Source: Kitagawia praeruptora
Lineage: Eukaryota; Streptophyta; Magnoliopsida; Apiales; Apiaceae
Assembly (NCBI GenBank): GCA_037693485.1
Contig: CM075344.1
Span: 96,073,001-96,137,000, forward strand
Length of the DNA stretch: 64,000 nt
Reading direction: 5' to 3'
Part shown: piece after piece, positions 11,202 through 21,376 of the stretch
Layout of the letters: every line of letters begins with the position of its first letter
Numbering within the stretch: the stretch's first letter is position 1
Position numbers and translations under genes: made by a program
Notes under the pieces: model-generated
Databases searched by the model: none
Told to the model about the DNA's origin: nothing
Seen by the model: only the letters and a program-made list of their open reading frames with translations

Positions 11202-14200
11202 CTAGAAATGTAACATTCCTAACTCACTTACTAATCTACTGAATGTAGTCTCATCAAGTGGTTTAGTTAGAATATCTGCAAGCTGTTTGTCAGTAGGAAC
11301 AAAATGAAGTTCCACAGTACCATTCTCAATATGTTCTCTAATAAAATGATACCTGACATCAATGTGCTTAGTTCTTGAATGTTGAACTGGATTTTCTGCA
11401 ATTTTAATAGCACTAGTATTATCACAAAACATAGGAATATTACTAAGTGTCATACCATAATCCATCAACTGATTTCTTATCCAAAGGAGCTGTGCACAAC
11501 AACTACCTGCTGCTATGTACTCAGCTTCTGCAGTTGAGGTTGAGACAGATTGTTGCTTCTTGCTTTCCCAAGAAATCAATCTGTTTCCCAAAAATTGACA
11601 TGTACCTGTAGTGCTTTTCCTGTCTATTTTACACCCTGCATAATCAGAGTCTGAATAGCCAATTAGAAAGAAATCAGATTCTCTAGGGTACCACAAACCA
11701 AGATTTGGAGTTCCTTTGAGATATCTAAAAATTCTCTTCACAGCAATTAAATGAGATTCCTTAGGATCACTTTGGAATCTAGCACATAAACAGGTAGAAA
11801 ACATTATATCTGGCCTACTTGCAGTTAGATATAACAATGAGCCTATCATGCCTCTATAACTAGTATTATCCACACTCTTTCCCTTAGGATCTGAGTCTAG
11901 TTTAGTGGCTGTTGCCATGGGTGTTTTTGCAACTGCACAGTCATGAAAGTCAAACCTTCTTAAAAGATCTTTGATATACTTTGACTGATTAATGAAAATA
12001 CCAGTCTCAGTCTGTTTGACCTGCAAGCCTAAGAAATAATTTAATTCACCCATCATGCTCATCTGATACTTAGACTCCATAAGCTTGCTAAACTTAGCAC
12101 ACAACTTTTCATTAGTAGAACCAAAAATAATATCATCAACATAAACTTGAACTAAAAGCAATTCACTTTTTATCTTTCTAAAGAATAGAGTTTTGTCAAT
12201 TGTACCTCTTGTGAAGCCATTTTCAAGAAGAAATTTAGACAAAGTCTCATACCATGCTCTTGGTGCCTGCTTTAGTCCATAGAGTGCCTTATCAAGTTTG
12301 TAGACATGATTTGGAAACTTTGGATCAACAAATCCAGGTGGCTGTTCCACATACACTTCCTCATCAAGTTTGCCATTTAGAAAAGCACTTTTTACATCCA
12401 TCTGATATACCTTGAATTTTGAATGAGCTGCAAATGCAAGAAACATTCTGATTGCTTCCAATCTTGCTACAGGTGCAAAGGTCTCATCGTAATCAATGCC
12501 TTCTTCCTGAGAATAACCCTTAGCCACCAGTCTTGCTTTGTTTCTTACAATCATACCAGATTCATCTAGCTTGTTTCTGAAAACCCATCTTGCACCAACA
12601 ATAGATCTATCTTTAGGTCTTGGTACCAATTTCCAGACTTTGTTTCTCTCAAACTCATTTAACTCCTCCTGCATTGCAATTACCCAATCAGGATCCTGTA
12701 AGGCTTCTTCAACCTTCTTAGGTTCATTCTTTGAGAGAAAGTAACTATACAAGCATTCATTTTGAATTGATCTTCTAGTTCGAACACCACTATTTGGATC
12801 ACCAATAATCAAATCTTCAGTATGATCTTTGGTCCATTTTCTAACAGGTGGTAGATTGACTCTGCTAGTCTCTCCCCCTAAGTTAGTGGTATCTCTTGTA
12901 GAAGAATTCTCTCTGCCTTCAATAACTCCCCTTTGATCAGTAGAATCAGTAGATTCCATATTGCTGCTAGTTACTGATCTTCCTTCAGTAGACTCTGAAA
13001 GATCAGTTCCTGATGGAGTAGACTCTGAAAAGTCAATTCCTGATGGAGTAGACTCTGAATAGCTAGTCTGCTCCTGATGATCACTGTGTTCTCTTTGATT
13101 TATTTGCTCTCCCTCAACAGTAGCATTCCTTTGAGAAGCAATAGAAATTCCTTCTGGAGAACCTTCATCATCATTGGAGAGTATCTCAGAATTCTTCAGA
13201 TTTTCAAATTCCAATTTGTCATGGCTTTCATCAGTTTGCAGAATTCCAAATTTCTTATCATGAAATACAACATGAATTGATTCCATAACAATGTGAGTTC
13301 TGAGATCATAAACTTTGAAGGCCTTAGATGCTGAATATCCTAGAAAAATTGCTTCATCCGATTTGGCTTCAAATTTTCCAAGTTGTTCTGGATGAACTTT
13401 TAGGACATAGCATTTGCATCCAAAGATGTGAAAATATTTCACACTTGGTTTCTTTCCTTTGATCATCTCATAGGGAGTTTTTCCATGACTATTTACCAAG
13501 GTACAGTTTTGAGTGAAACATGCAGTGTTAATAGCTTCTGCCCAAAAGTAGGTTGGAAGTTTTGCATCTGCAAGCATGGTTCTTGCTGCCTCTATGAGAG
13601 TCCTGTTCTTTCTTTCCACTACACCATTCTGCTGAGGTGTACCAGGTGCAGAAAACTGTTGAGTGATTCCATTGTCTGCACAAAACCCCTCCATTGTAGA
13701 ATTCTTGAATTCTGTACCATTGTCACTCCTAAGTACTTTAACTTTATACTCAGAGTTATTCTGAATATTCTTTACAAGTTCAATGATTTGCTGAGGAGCT
13801 TCATCCTTCTTGTGTAGAAAGAACACCCATGTAAACCTTGTGAAATCATCCACTATCACTAGAGCATATCTTTTCTTGCTGATAGACATAATGTTTACTG
13901 GACCAAACAGATCAAGATGTAGCATGTGAAATGGTTCAGTAATCGAATTTTCAGTCTTGCTCTTGAAAGTGGTTCTTCTTTGCTTTCCAAGCTGACATGC
14001 ATCACAAAGTCCATCTTGCACATAATTTGCCTGAGGTAGGCCTCTCACCAGATTGTGCTTAACAAGTTGATTAAGCTTCTTGAAATTAAGGTGTGAGAGC
14101 TTCTTGTGCCAATTCCAGCTTTCATCACTTGTTGCTTTGCTGTAGAGACATCTAACAATTCCTTTAGATGTATCACTTAAGCTGGCTTCATATATGTTAC

Positions 14201-14246
14201 CATGTCTTTGACCAGTTAGAACAATGTCTCCATTCTGCATATTCAA
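11202..14246 (-). CDS. A: pol (integrase, RT, RNase H)
   Basis: 1014 codons. Integrase: HHCC zinc-binding region at about 45-90 (WHKKLSHLNF ... CDACQLGK), core Asp in HLDLFGPVN (about 111), Asp in RSDNGTEF (about 174) and Glu in VVERKN (about 210). Reverse transcriptase: KARLVAKGYSQEEGIDY, QMDVKSAFLNG and catalytic YVDDIIFGS (about 700). RNase H: YSDSDYAGC (about 862), STAEAEYIAAG (about 908), MFCDNTSA (about 938); C-terminus QLADILTKPL. All catalytic residues look present, so this is the best preserved pol here. It is normally one polyprotein with gag-protease; a frameshift in the A-run at about 14263-14271 (minus strand) separates them. The annotated first codon is only the first Met after that shift. 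Confidence 0.92.
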   Translation of the reverse strand: MNMQNGDIVLTGQRHGNIYEASLSDTSKGIVRCLYSKATSDESWNWHKKLSHLNFKKLNQLVKHNLVRGLPQANYVQDGLCDACQLGKQRRTTFKSKTENSITEPFHMLHLDLFGPVNIMSISKKRYALVIVDDFTRFTWVFFLHKKDEAPQQIIELVKNIQNNSEYKVKVLRSDNGTEFKNSTMEGFCADNGITQQFSAPGTPQQNGVVERKNRTLIEAARTMLADAKLPTYFWAEAINTACFTQNCTLVNSHGKTPYEMIKGKKPSVKYFHIFGCKCYVLKVHPEQLGKFEAKSDEAIFLGYSASKAFKVYDLRTHIVMESIHVVFHDKKFGILQTDESHDKLEFENLKNSEILSNDDEGSPEGISIASQRNATVEGEQINQREHSDHQEQTSYSESTPSGIDFSESTPSGTDLSESTEGRSVTSSNMESTDSTDQRGVIEGRENSSTRDTTNLGGETSRVNLPPVRKWTKDHTEDLIIGDPNSGVRTRRSIQNECLYSYFLSKNEPKKVEEALQDPDWVIAMQEELNEFERNKVWKLVPRPKDRSIVGARWVFRNKLDESGMIVRNKARLVAKGYSQEEGIDYDETFAPVARLEAIRMFLAFAAHSKFKVYQMDVKSAFLNGKLDEEVYVEQPPGFVDPKFPNHVYKLDKALYGLKQAPRAWYETLSKFLLENGFTRGTIDKTLFFRKIKSELLLVQVYVDDIIFGSTNEKLCAKFSKLMESKYQMSMMGELNYFLGLQVKQTETGIFINQSKYIKDLLRRFDFHDCAVAKTPMATATKLDSDPKGKSVDNTSYRGMIGSLLYLTASRPDIMFSTCLCARFQSDPKESHLIAVKRIFRYLKGTPNLGLWYPRESDFFLIGYSDSDYAGCKIDRKSTTGTCQFLGNRLISWESKKQQSVSTSTAEAEYIAAGSCCAQLLWIRNQLMDYGMTLSNIPMFCDNTSAIKIAENPVQHSRTKHIDVRYHFIREHIENGTVELHFVPTDKQLADILTKPLDETTFSRLVSELGMLHF
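12988..13065 (-). repeat. 30-bp coding repeat in A pol linker
   Basis: Starts at 12988, 13018 and 13048, encoding repeated SESTPSG motifs between integrase and RT. This linker is generally variable in copia elements. Confidence 0.8.
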
Positions 14247-15742
14247 GATTTTGGATTCTTTTTTTTAAAGATTGATTTGTAACCTTTATCACCCAGTTGA
14301 CTTATGCTTAAAAGAGTATGTTTCAAGCCTTCAACCAGTGCTACATTTTCTATGATGACATTCCCAAAAACAATTGAGCCATATCCCAGAGTTTCTCCTT
14401 TGTTGCCATCTCCAAAAGATATTACTGGGCCAGCTTTCCTTTCAAACTTTATAAGCAGGGACTTCTTTCCAGTCATATGTCTAGAGCATCCACTGTCCAA
14501 GATAATTGAATGCTTCTTTCCTGTGCCCATAACAGAGGATGGTGAAGTTTTCTTTGGAGATCCAGGTTTGTCTAAACCATTTGCCATCAATGCAATGTTG
14601 TCATAATCCAATTCATCTTCAGAATCACTGGAATCAGCCCAATCCTTCTGTATGACCATAAGTGCATTACCCTTTCCTGAATTCCTAGGTTTCTTACACT
14701 CACTAGCAAAGTGTCCAAGCTCGCTGCAATTAAAACACTTGATCTTGGCTTTATCAAGCTTGACAATTGTACTTTTGCCTTTGTCACTCTTCTTCTCCTC
14801 CTTCTTTTGAAAAGGTACTTTGCTAAATCTTCTCCTATTGAATCTTCCTTTCTTGAAGGCTTTAGCAAACATAGCAAAGAGTTCCTGCATCTCAGATTCA
14901 GAATCATTGTTGTCAGAGTTCATATCAGTAGTCTCTGACTCAGAACTTTCTTTGCTTTTCTTCTTCCTTGAATTCTTTACAGCAATCTCTTCATGCTGTT
15001 CTTCAGGAAGCTTCTTTACTTCAGATTGAGCAGTAAGTGCAATAGTCTTCATCTTTCCTTCACTCCTGCTCTTCTTCTGCTGCTTGTCAAGTTCATAAGC
15101 TCTCAATTTTCCATATACTGCCTCTAATGAAATCTCATCCAGATCATTAGCTTCCTCAATCGCAGATATCTTCTCATTGTAGAAATCAGGCAAAGCTTTC
15201 ATGAACTTTGTATTCATATCCTCCAAGTCATAATATTCACCATGCATGGCCATCACATTGATGAGTTTTGTAAACCTATCAAAGGTATCAGTAAGTGACT
15301 CACCAGACTTGGATTCAAAGTACTCATACTGTTGTATAAGTAATGTCCTCATATTCTTCCTGACAGGCTTAGTTCCTTCACAGTGGACCTTAAGATTGTC
15401 CCATATATCCTTAGCAGTTTTACAAGAGAGAACATAGTTAGTGAGAACAGAATCAAGACTGTTGAATAATATGTTTCTCACTTTAGCATCTTTAAGAACA
15501 TTCTCCTTGTCCTTATCTGACCATTCAGATTTTGGCTTCTCTGCTGTATGTTCTGGAACAACCACACCATCAACAGTTGCTTGTCCAACGACCTTTGTTG
15601 GAACAAAAGGTCCATCTCTGATTCTGTCAAGATAATCAGGATCTGTTGCTTCCAGATGATGCAACATCTTTACTTCCCATAGAGTATATTCGTTTCTCTT
15701 GAGCATAGGAATCTTAGTATTCCCATCCTTGTAACCAGACAT
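14243..15742 (-). CDS. A: gag-protease
   Basis: 499 codons. The N-terminal copia gag motif (YTLWEVKMLHHLEATDP, about 19-35) is followed by a UBN2-type gag domain (about 90-215), an acidic/basic linker, a CCHC zinc knuckle CFNCSELGHFASEC (about 332-345) and an aspartic protease motif LDSGCSRHMTG (about 415-425). Gag packages RNA and the protease matures the polyprotein inside the particle. The frame ends in KKKNPKS after an A-run (minus strand) where a one-base slip leads into pol. The start ATG at 15742 lies about 50 bases after the 5' LTR and primer site. The gag part is shorter than in H, lacking the second and third knuckles. Confidence 0.93.
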   Translation of the reverse strand: MSGYKDGNTKIPMLKRNEYTLWEVKMLHHLEATDPDYLDRIRDGPFVPTKVVGQATVDGVVVPEHTAEKPKSEWSDKDKENVLKDAKVRNILFNSLDSVLTNYVLSCKTAKDIWDNLKVHCEGTKPVRKNMRTLLIQQYEYFESKSGESLTDTFDRFTKLINVMAMHGEYYDLEDMNTKFMKALPDFYNEKISAIEEANDLDEISLEAVYGKLRAYELDKQQKKSRSEGKMKTIALTAQSEVKKLPEEQHEEIAVKNSRKKKSKESSESETTDMNSDNNDSESEMQELFAMFAKAFKKGRFNRRRFSKVPFQKKEEKKSDKGKSTIVKLDKAKIKCFNCSELGHFASECKKPRNSGKGNALMVIQKDWADSSDSEDELDYDNIALMANGLDKPGSPKKTSPSSVMGTGKKHSIILDSGCSRHMTGKKSLLIKFERKAGPVISFGDGNKGETLGYGSIVFGNVIIENVALVEGLKHTLLSISQLGDKGYKSIFKKKNPKS

Positions 15743-15778
15743 GATTGCAGATCTTTATGATTATTCGAAATCAACCTT

Positions 15779-15790
15779 CTCTGATACCAA
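15779..15790 (-). promoter_or_regulatory. A: primer-binding site (tRNA-iMet)
   Basis: On the minus strand TTGGTATCAGAG directly follows the LTR end CGAGTTAACA. Confidence 0.9.
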
Positions 15791-15791
15791 T

Positions 15792-16531
15792 TGTTAACTC
15801 GAATAACTTGTAGAAGGGGGGGGGGGTTGAATACAAGTTATATAATCGTGTCTGATTTTCGCTTGATTATATGAACAAGAATAAACGAATGAATCAAACT
15901 CTGTTTGTATTAATAAGATCAAATACAAACTCTACCAAAGGTGTACAATACCTTTAGCAGCTGCTGACAATACAAATCTCTCTCTGTTTGTTTCAAACTC
16001 TTGAATACAAACCTTATACAGAGCTACGCACACGAACTCACAACACACACTTGTTCGACCCTTTTTACAATGATATAGAGAGAGTATTTATAATGCTTCC
16101 TATCAACTAATAACAGAAAGATATAATCTATACATGACAATGTTCTGCCTTCTAGTCGATAGTTTCCTTCAATAGTAAACTCTTTCCTTCATAATATCTT
16201 CTTGCTTGTTCTTCAAACAACGATCCTGTTTTATAGCACTTGCCAGTTTCTGTAGCATCCACAATGACATCATCAGTAACACGACTGATATCAGGATTTC
16301 ATCTTGCTTCAGTATCTGATCATCATCAGTATTAGACCGTCATCAGGATTTGCTCTTTGTTCCTGACATGTAGTCTCCGATACATTGTTCATTCCTGACT
16401 AAACTGTACAGATAACTGTTTCACACATAAATCCTATATATAGTGCTAAATCCTTTATAAGATCAGGATTACAAGAAGTATAATGTGTAAATTCTATTCT
16501 TAACATCACAACTTATGAATTATTCCTAACA
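15792..16531 (-). repeat. A: 5' LTR (740 bp)
   Basis: A complete LTR from TGTTAGGAATAATTC to CGAGTTAACA on the minus strand. It differs from the intact part of the 3' LTR by only a few substitutions and by the length of a G-run (15817-15826), so insertion is recent. The same LTR family occurs at 18617-19020 plus 40227-40563 (C) and 59525-60235 (B). Confidence 0.93.
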
Positions 16532-16536
16532 TCTTG

Positions 16537-17340
16537 TTTGTTTGATATACTGCTATAGCTATGGCTACTGGTATGTCTTTTGTCTTTCTTTCGTTTTGTC
16601 AGTTACTGATAAGCATGCTTTATACCTTCGTGTTTTGTTTCGTGAATTGTTTGCTTGGCCTTGGTTTGTTAAATACGATATATGACTGCCTCTATTTTAC
16701 TATATTAGTGAATATTTCCAACAATATAGGCCCTATAATACTTTTCCAACAAGAAAAGACCTAAAAATACAATTTAATTCGAAACAGGATAGAATTTAGC
16801 AATTTCCAGGACGTTCGGGCGCTCTCAGCGCGGTCAGGGCGCTCTCATCGCAGCTATCTCCTGTTTAGAATTATAGAAAATTTCCAGGCTTCGCGTGGAC
16901 AGTAAGATCGTCCAAAACGGACTTCTAGAACTCCAGATATGGCCAAAATAGTGTAGACTGCGCAACATACCCTGAAATCCGAATTTTCCATAATTTGCTC
17001 ATATCTCATCCATTTTCTCTTCCGATTCTTTTGCCACTTCCCGTTCTTCAATTCTTGATCGTTATGATCTTCATGGTAGCCTAGGGAAATACGCCATCCT
17101 TCATTCCATTGCGCAAATCATCTCCAAAATTGACGAAAACACCAACCCTAAATGATATTTCACAAACCTGCACAACTAAACACAAACACATCAAAACTAC
17201 AACAAACTTGAGGCCAAGTGAATCAATTAAAGCCGATATGGAATGCTCCAAGTGGATATAAAATCCACTTATCAAGTCATAAGATTCTTAAACTCAACAT
17301 GGATAGATCTAATATCATCAGAATCTAAGCTATCAAATGA
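16537..17340. other. Unassigned sequence between A and C
   Basis: The first part continues the sequence left of A (TSD at 16532-16536). From about 16730 the composition changes. It includes two near-copies of GGGCGCTCTCA at 16816-16851 and an inverted repeat at 17251-17271. On the minus strand the block from about 17274 begins TGATAAGTGGATTTTATATC, LTR-like in appearance, but no matching second LTR is in the window. Open frames at 16854-17051 and 17081-17275 (minus) resemble no family I know. Confidence 0.4.
17251..17271. repeat. Inverted repeat AAGTGGAT/ATCCACTT
   Basis: AAGTGGAT, five-base spacer, ATCCACTT: a perfect 8-bp stem, at the end of an LTR-like block. Confidence 0.8.
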
Positions 17341-17359
17341 ATCAAGAAAATGAAGTGAT

Positions 17360-18567
17360 AAGATGGAGAAGTTTTCTTTGGAGATCCAGATTTTTCTGAA
17401 ACATTTGCCATCAATGCAATGTTGTCATAATCCAATTCATCTTCAGAATCACTGGAATCAGCCCAATCCTTCTGTGTGACCATTAGTGCATTACCCTTTC
17501 CTGAATTTCTAGGCTTCTTACACTCACTAGCAAAGTGTCCAAGCTCACTGTAGTTGAAGCACTTGATCTTGGCTTTATCAAGCTTGACAATTGTACTTTT
17601 GCCCTTGTCACTCTTCTTCTCCTCTTTCTTTTGAAAAGGTCCTTTGTTGAATCTTCTCCTATTGAATCTTCCTTTCTTGAAAGGTTTAGCAAATATAGCA
17701 AAGAGTTCCTGCATCTTTGATTCAGAATCTTCATTATCAGAATCTATATCAGTAGTCTCTGACTCAGAACTTTCTTTTCTCTTCTTCTTCCTTGAGTCCT
17801 TTACAGTAGGCTCAACATGTTGTTCTTCTGAAAGTTTCTTTGATTCAGATTGAGTAGTGAGTGCTACAGTTTTCATCTTTTCTTCACTCCTACTCTTCTT
17901 CTGCTGCTTGTCAAGTTCATAAGCCCTAGGTTTTCCATAAAACCGCCTCTAATGAAATTTCATCCAGATCATTAGCTTCCTCAATTGTAGATATCTTCTC
18001 ATTGTAGAAATCAGGCAAGGCTTTTATGAACTTAGTATTCATATCCTCCAAGTCATAATATTTACCATGCATGGCCATCTCATTGACTAGTTTTGTAAAC
18101 CTATCAAAGGTATCAGTAAGTGACTCACCAGACTTGGATTCAAAGTATTCATACTGTTGTATGAGAAATGTTCTCATATTCTTTTTGACAGGTTTTGTTC
18201 CTTCACAATGAACCTTCAAATTGTCCCATATCTCCTTAGCAGTCTTACAAGAGAGAACATAGTTTGTGAGAACAGAATCAAGACTATTGAACAGTATGTT
18301 TCTCACTTTAGCATCCTTAAGAACGTTCTCCTTTTCCTTATCTGTCCATCCAGATTTAGGCTTCTCTACTATATGTTCTGGAACAACCTCACCATCGATA
18401 GTTGCTTGTCCAACAACCCTTGTTGGAACAAAAGGTCCATCTCTGATCCTGTCAAGATAATCAGGATCTGTTACTTCCAGGTGATGCAACATCTTTACTT
18501 CCCATAGAGTATATTCGTTCCTCTTGAGCATAGGAATCTTAGTATTACCATCCTTGTAACCAGACAT
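17360..18567 (-). pseudogene. C: truncated, frameshifted copia gag
   Basis: Nearly the same protein as A gag: the N-terminus and UBN2 domain are in 17926-18567, the linker and zinc knuckle in 17325-17876. An indel near 17930 breaks the frame (LEAV then LWKT and a stop). The zinc knuckle reads CFNYSELGHFASEC, so the second metal ligand Cys is changed to Tyr. Similarity to A stops near 17360, just before the protease, at a junction with unrelated sequence; pol and the 3' LTR are gone. The start is at 18567, about 50 bases from the LTR. Confidence 0.9.
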
Positions 18568-19020
18568 GATTGCAGATCTTTATGATTATTCGAAATCAAC
18601 CTGCTCTGATACTAATTGTTAACTCGAATAACTTATAGAAGGGGGGGGGGTTGAATACAAGTTATATAATCGTATCTGATTTTTGCTTGAATAAATAAAC
18701 AAGAACAAACGAATAAACCAAACTGTTTGTATTAATAAGATGAAATACAAACTCTACGAAAGGTGTACTTTAGCAGCTGCTGCCAATAAAAATCTCTCTT
18801 TATTTGTACTCTCGTAAACTTACGATTACAAACCTCACGAACACTTTTTTACAATGATCTAGAGAGAGTATTTGTAATGCTACCTATCAACTAATAATAG
18901 AAAGATAATCTATACATGACAATGTTCTACCGTCCAGTTGATAGTTTCCATCAATAGAAAATTCTTTCCTTCATGATATCTTCTTGCTTGTTCTTCAAAA
19001 CAACGATCCTGTTTTATAGC

Positions 19021-20798
19021 TGTGACAGCCCCAAATCCGGGGTCATAAATCTGGGCCATCACGGACCAATTTCCATTCAATATCAATATCTCTTGGGTTT
19101 TTTTTTTTTTTTACAATTAATACTTATGCAGTTGACCCCGCAATAATAAACACACACACACCAGTCATATGCTCAGAGAACAACATTCACCATAATAGAC
19201 GTTTAGAATTTAACAGTTATTACAAACCCAGAATCATACTTAAGTACATTGCTGAATAATACTTCGACATGAAGCATTTCAACAACCAAAAGTTTCTTAT
19301 ATGTTTATACACTTAATTATGCATAGAGCTCCCAAAACCCGTCTGCCACTACGCTACCTCGGGAATCGATGCTAGCGTACTCTCAGAAAGTCGCCTTCCC
19401 CCTACCCTCTTGCGGGGCGTTCTACGTAGAATCAGCATACCTAGCTGTATATAGATAAGTAGCAAGAGTGAGCTATAATAGCTCAGCAAGATAATATTGT
19501 AAGCTAGAATTTAAAATGTGACCAGGTATACATATATATGCATATGTAAGCGGTAACCAATTATAAACTTTAAGGAAGAATAAAACTCTTATTTATTAAT
19601 ACATCATCCACTTAATATTATAAGAAAGAAATCTAGGATAATATAGTATCAGTTTCTCTTCTTAAATAATATAACAATCAATATACCCTTTTAGTGTAAT
19701 ATTTCAAGATATTATGAATACTTGAATAAATCTCTCACTGTCATCTTCTCATTTCCTTCTTATGCAACAATTATATAAATTAATATAAAATCAGTTTCTC
19801 TTCATCTATAATAGTAATTCCATCATCTCATATCATTTTCCCTTTTCAGTATACCAATCTAACTTTATCGTCGATTCTTTATTCGAAAATTTTGGGGGTT
19901 TTCACTGTTACCGAATACGTGAGGCACGATGATCAGTCGTCCTCCGTACCCGTCCCTTTTACTACCGGTAGAAGGAATGAAGGCCACCTGCTAACATCAT
20001 CCCTGGAGGAAGGCCACCTGCTAACATCCTCCCTGGAGGAAGGCCACCTGCTAACATCCTCCCTTGGCATCTTCGTGCCGAATCATATAATGAATGCTGG
20101 ACTGTGTCGCACACAGCCCTGACACAGCCTCTTACGCTAGTTTGTTGCTATTCCCCCTTTTTATAAAATCATTATTCCATTTATCAACACCATTTCACAT
20201 TTCCATTCCCGTATATCATTTCCATTTATCATTACTCATATCATTTCCATTCTCGCACATTATTTCTATAAAATATATATATAACATAATACTTTGATTA
20301 TGATTCAGACATCTCTTTTCTGTTCAAGAAATCAAATATGCTTTTATATTCATAAAATATTCCGTCTATTTAAGAGTAGTAAATAATAACCAAATAATAT
20401 TCATTAAACCACTAATACTCAAAAAGAATATTTACAATATAGCATTATAAACCATAGATAACAACTGATACCATTCATTTATATAACTCTAGATAACAAC
20501 TGATACCATTATCTTTCATATCTCTTTTACCATAGAGCATATTCGCTCCATTCATAATCATATCCACATTCATAATCCATATTCAAAAATCTCAGTAAAC
20601 AGGGAATATATCCCTACTCATCTCATCATATAAGATTCATATATTATCCACCAAAACCATTTCCTTTGAACATAAATAGTATATCAAAATAAGGATAAAA
20701 GAAATCTTGCTCCCTTTAATCCATATCCATACTCATATCTCCCTTTAATTTCCAAAATCAGGAAAACAAATTCTTAACAATATAGCAATAATAGAATC
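19021..20798 (-). repeat. F: 3' LTR, first part
   Basis: Matches 36552-38330 closely, down to GAATC at 20794-20798, where H is inserted. Its 30-bp minisatellite is at 19982-20063. Confidence 0.93.
19982..20063 (-). repeat. 30-bp minisatellite in F 3' LTR
   Basis: Units at 19982, 20012 and 20042 (partial) read GGCCACCTGCTAACATCCTC then CCTGGAGGAA on the plus strand. CTACCGGTAG lies about 10 bases to the left. An open frame (19892-20122) runs through it but is only the repeat translated. Confidence 0.92.
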
Positions 20799-21313
20799 TG
20801 TTAGAAATGATTGATGAGAACAGTGTTTGGAAGCTATAGTGACAAAACAGAGTTTAGCTGGAAGCAGTCAGAGTTTAGTTAAACACTGACTGGAAGCGCA
20901 ACAGAGATTGTTAAACTCTGTAGCGGTATTGTCTGAAGAGTCAACAGTGTTTGAAGATTGATACAAGATAAATTTGGAAGCAATATCTTTGAAGATTGGA
21001 AAGCTGTCAAAGAGATTGAGTTGACTTGGAAGACTAAAGCAATCGTGATTGATATCAATTGTATAGCTTAATTATAGGAGAATCAATTACTGATTGTACA
21101 AAGCTGTATGTTTTATAAATACAGTTAGGTTAACCCTAGAAGGGGATCGAACATTGAGAAATTCATTGATTGTAACCTTAGCAGCTCTCTGTGATATTTT
21201 ACATCACTGAGAGAGGAATTGTTAATTCCAAACAGTTTTTAAGTATTAAACAGTGTGTTCTTGTTAAGTTACTCATACAGTATTTGATTACCTATTGTGT
21301 ATTCTACCTAACA
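20799..21313 (+). repeat. H: 5' LTR (515 bp)
   Basis: TGTTAGAAATGATTG to ATTCTACCTAACA. TTTTATAAATACAG near 21112 is a good TATA box candidate. Confidence 0.95.
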
Positions 21314-21315
21314 AG

Positions 21316-21327
21316 TGGTATCAGAGA
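21316..21327 (+). promoter_or_regulatory. H: primer-binding site (tRNA-iMet)
   Basis: TGGTATCAGAGA, two bases after the LTR end. Confidence 0.92.
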
Positions 21328-21376
21328 CAATCTGTTACTTTATTACAGTTAAAGATCCAAAACACAATAGTAATCA

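Larger units (their letters stand above)
10284..16531 (-). mobile_element. A: SIRE-type Ty1/copia retrotransposon
   Basis: A 6.2 kb element on the minus strand, bounded by TGTTAACTCG on the left and CCTAACA on the right. The 5-bp target duplication TCTTG is at 10279-10283 and 16532-16536. Order on the minus strand: 5' LTR (16531-15792), primer site, gag-protease, integrase-RT-RNase H, then a rearranged 3' LTR. The pol signatures are those of the Maximus/SIRE lineage. Unlike copies B and H it has no accessory ORF after pol and no recognisable polypurine tract, because the pol stop is 31 bases from LTR sequence. Confidence 0.93.

Noticed and set aside
16854..17275. Two minus-strand frames of 64-65 codons
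   Set aside because: They lie in an LTR-like block and show no family or coding features.
19892..20122. Repeat-containing 76-codon frame, present in both F LTRs
   Set aside because: Antisense to the element and simply a translated minisatellite; the identical copy in the other LTR is due to LTR duplication.
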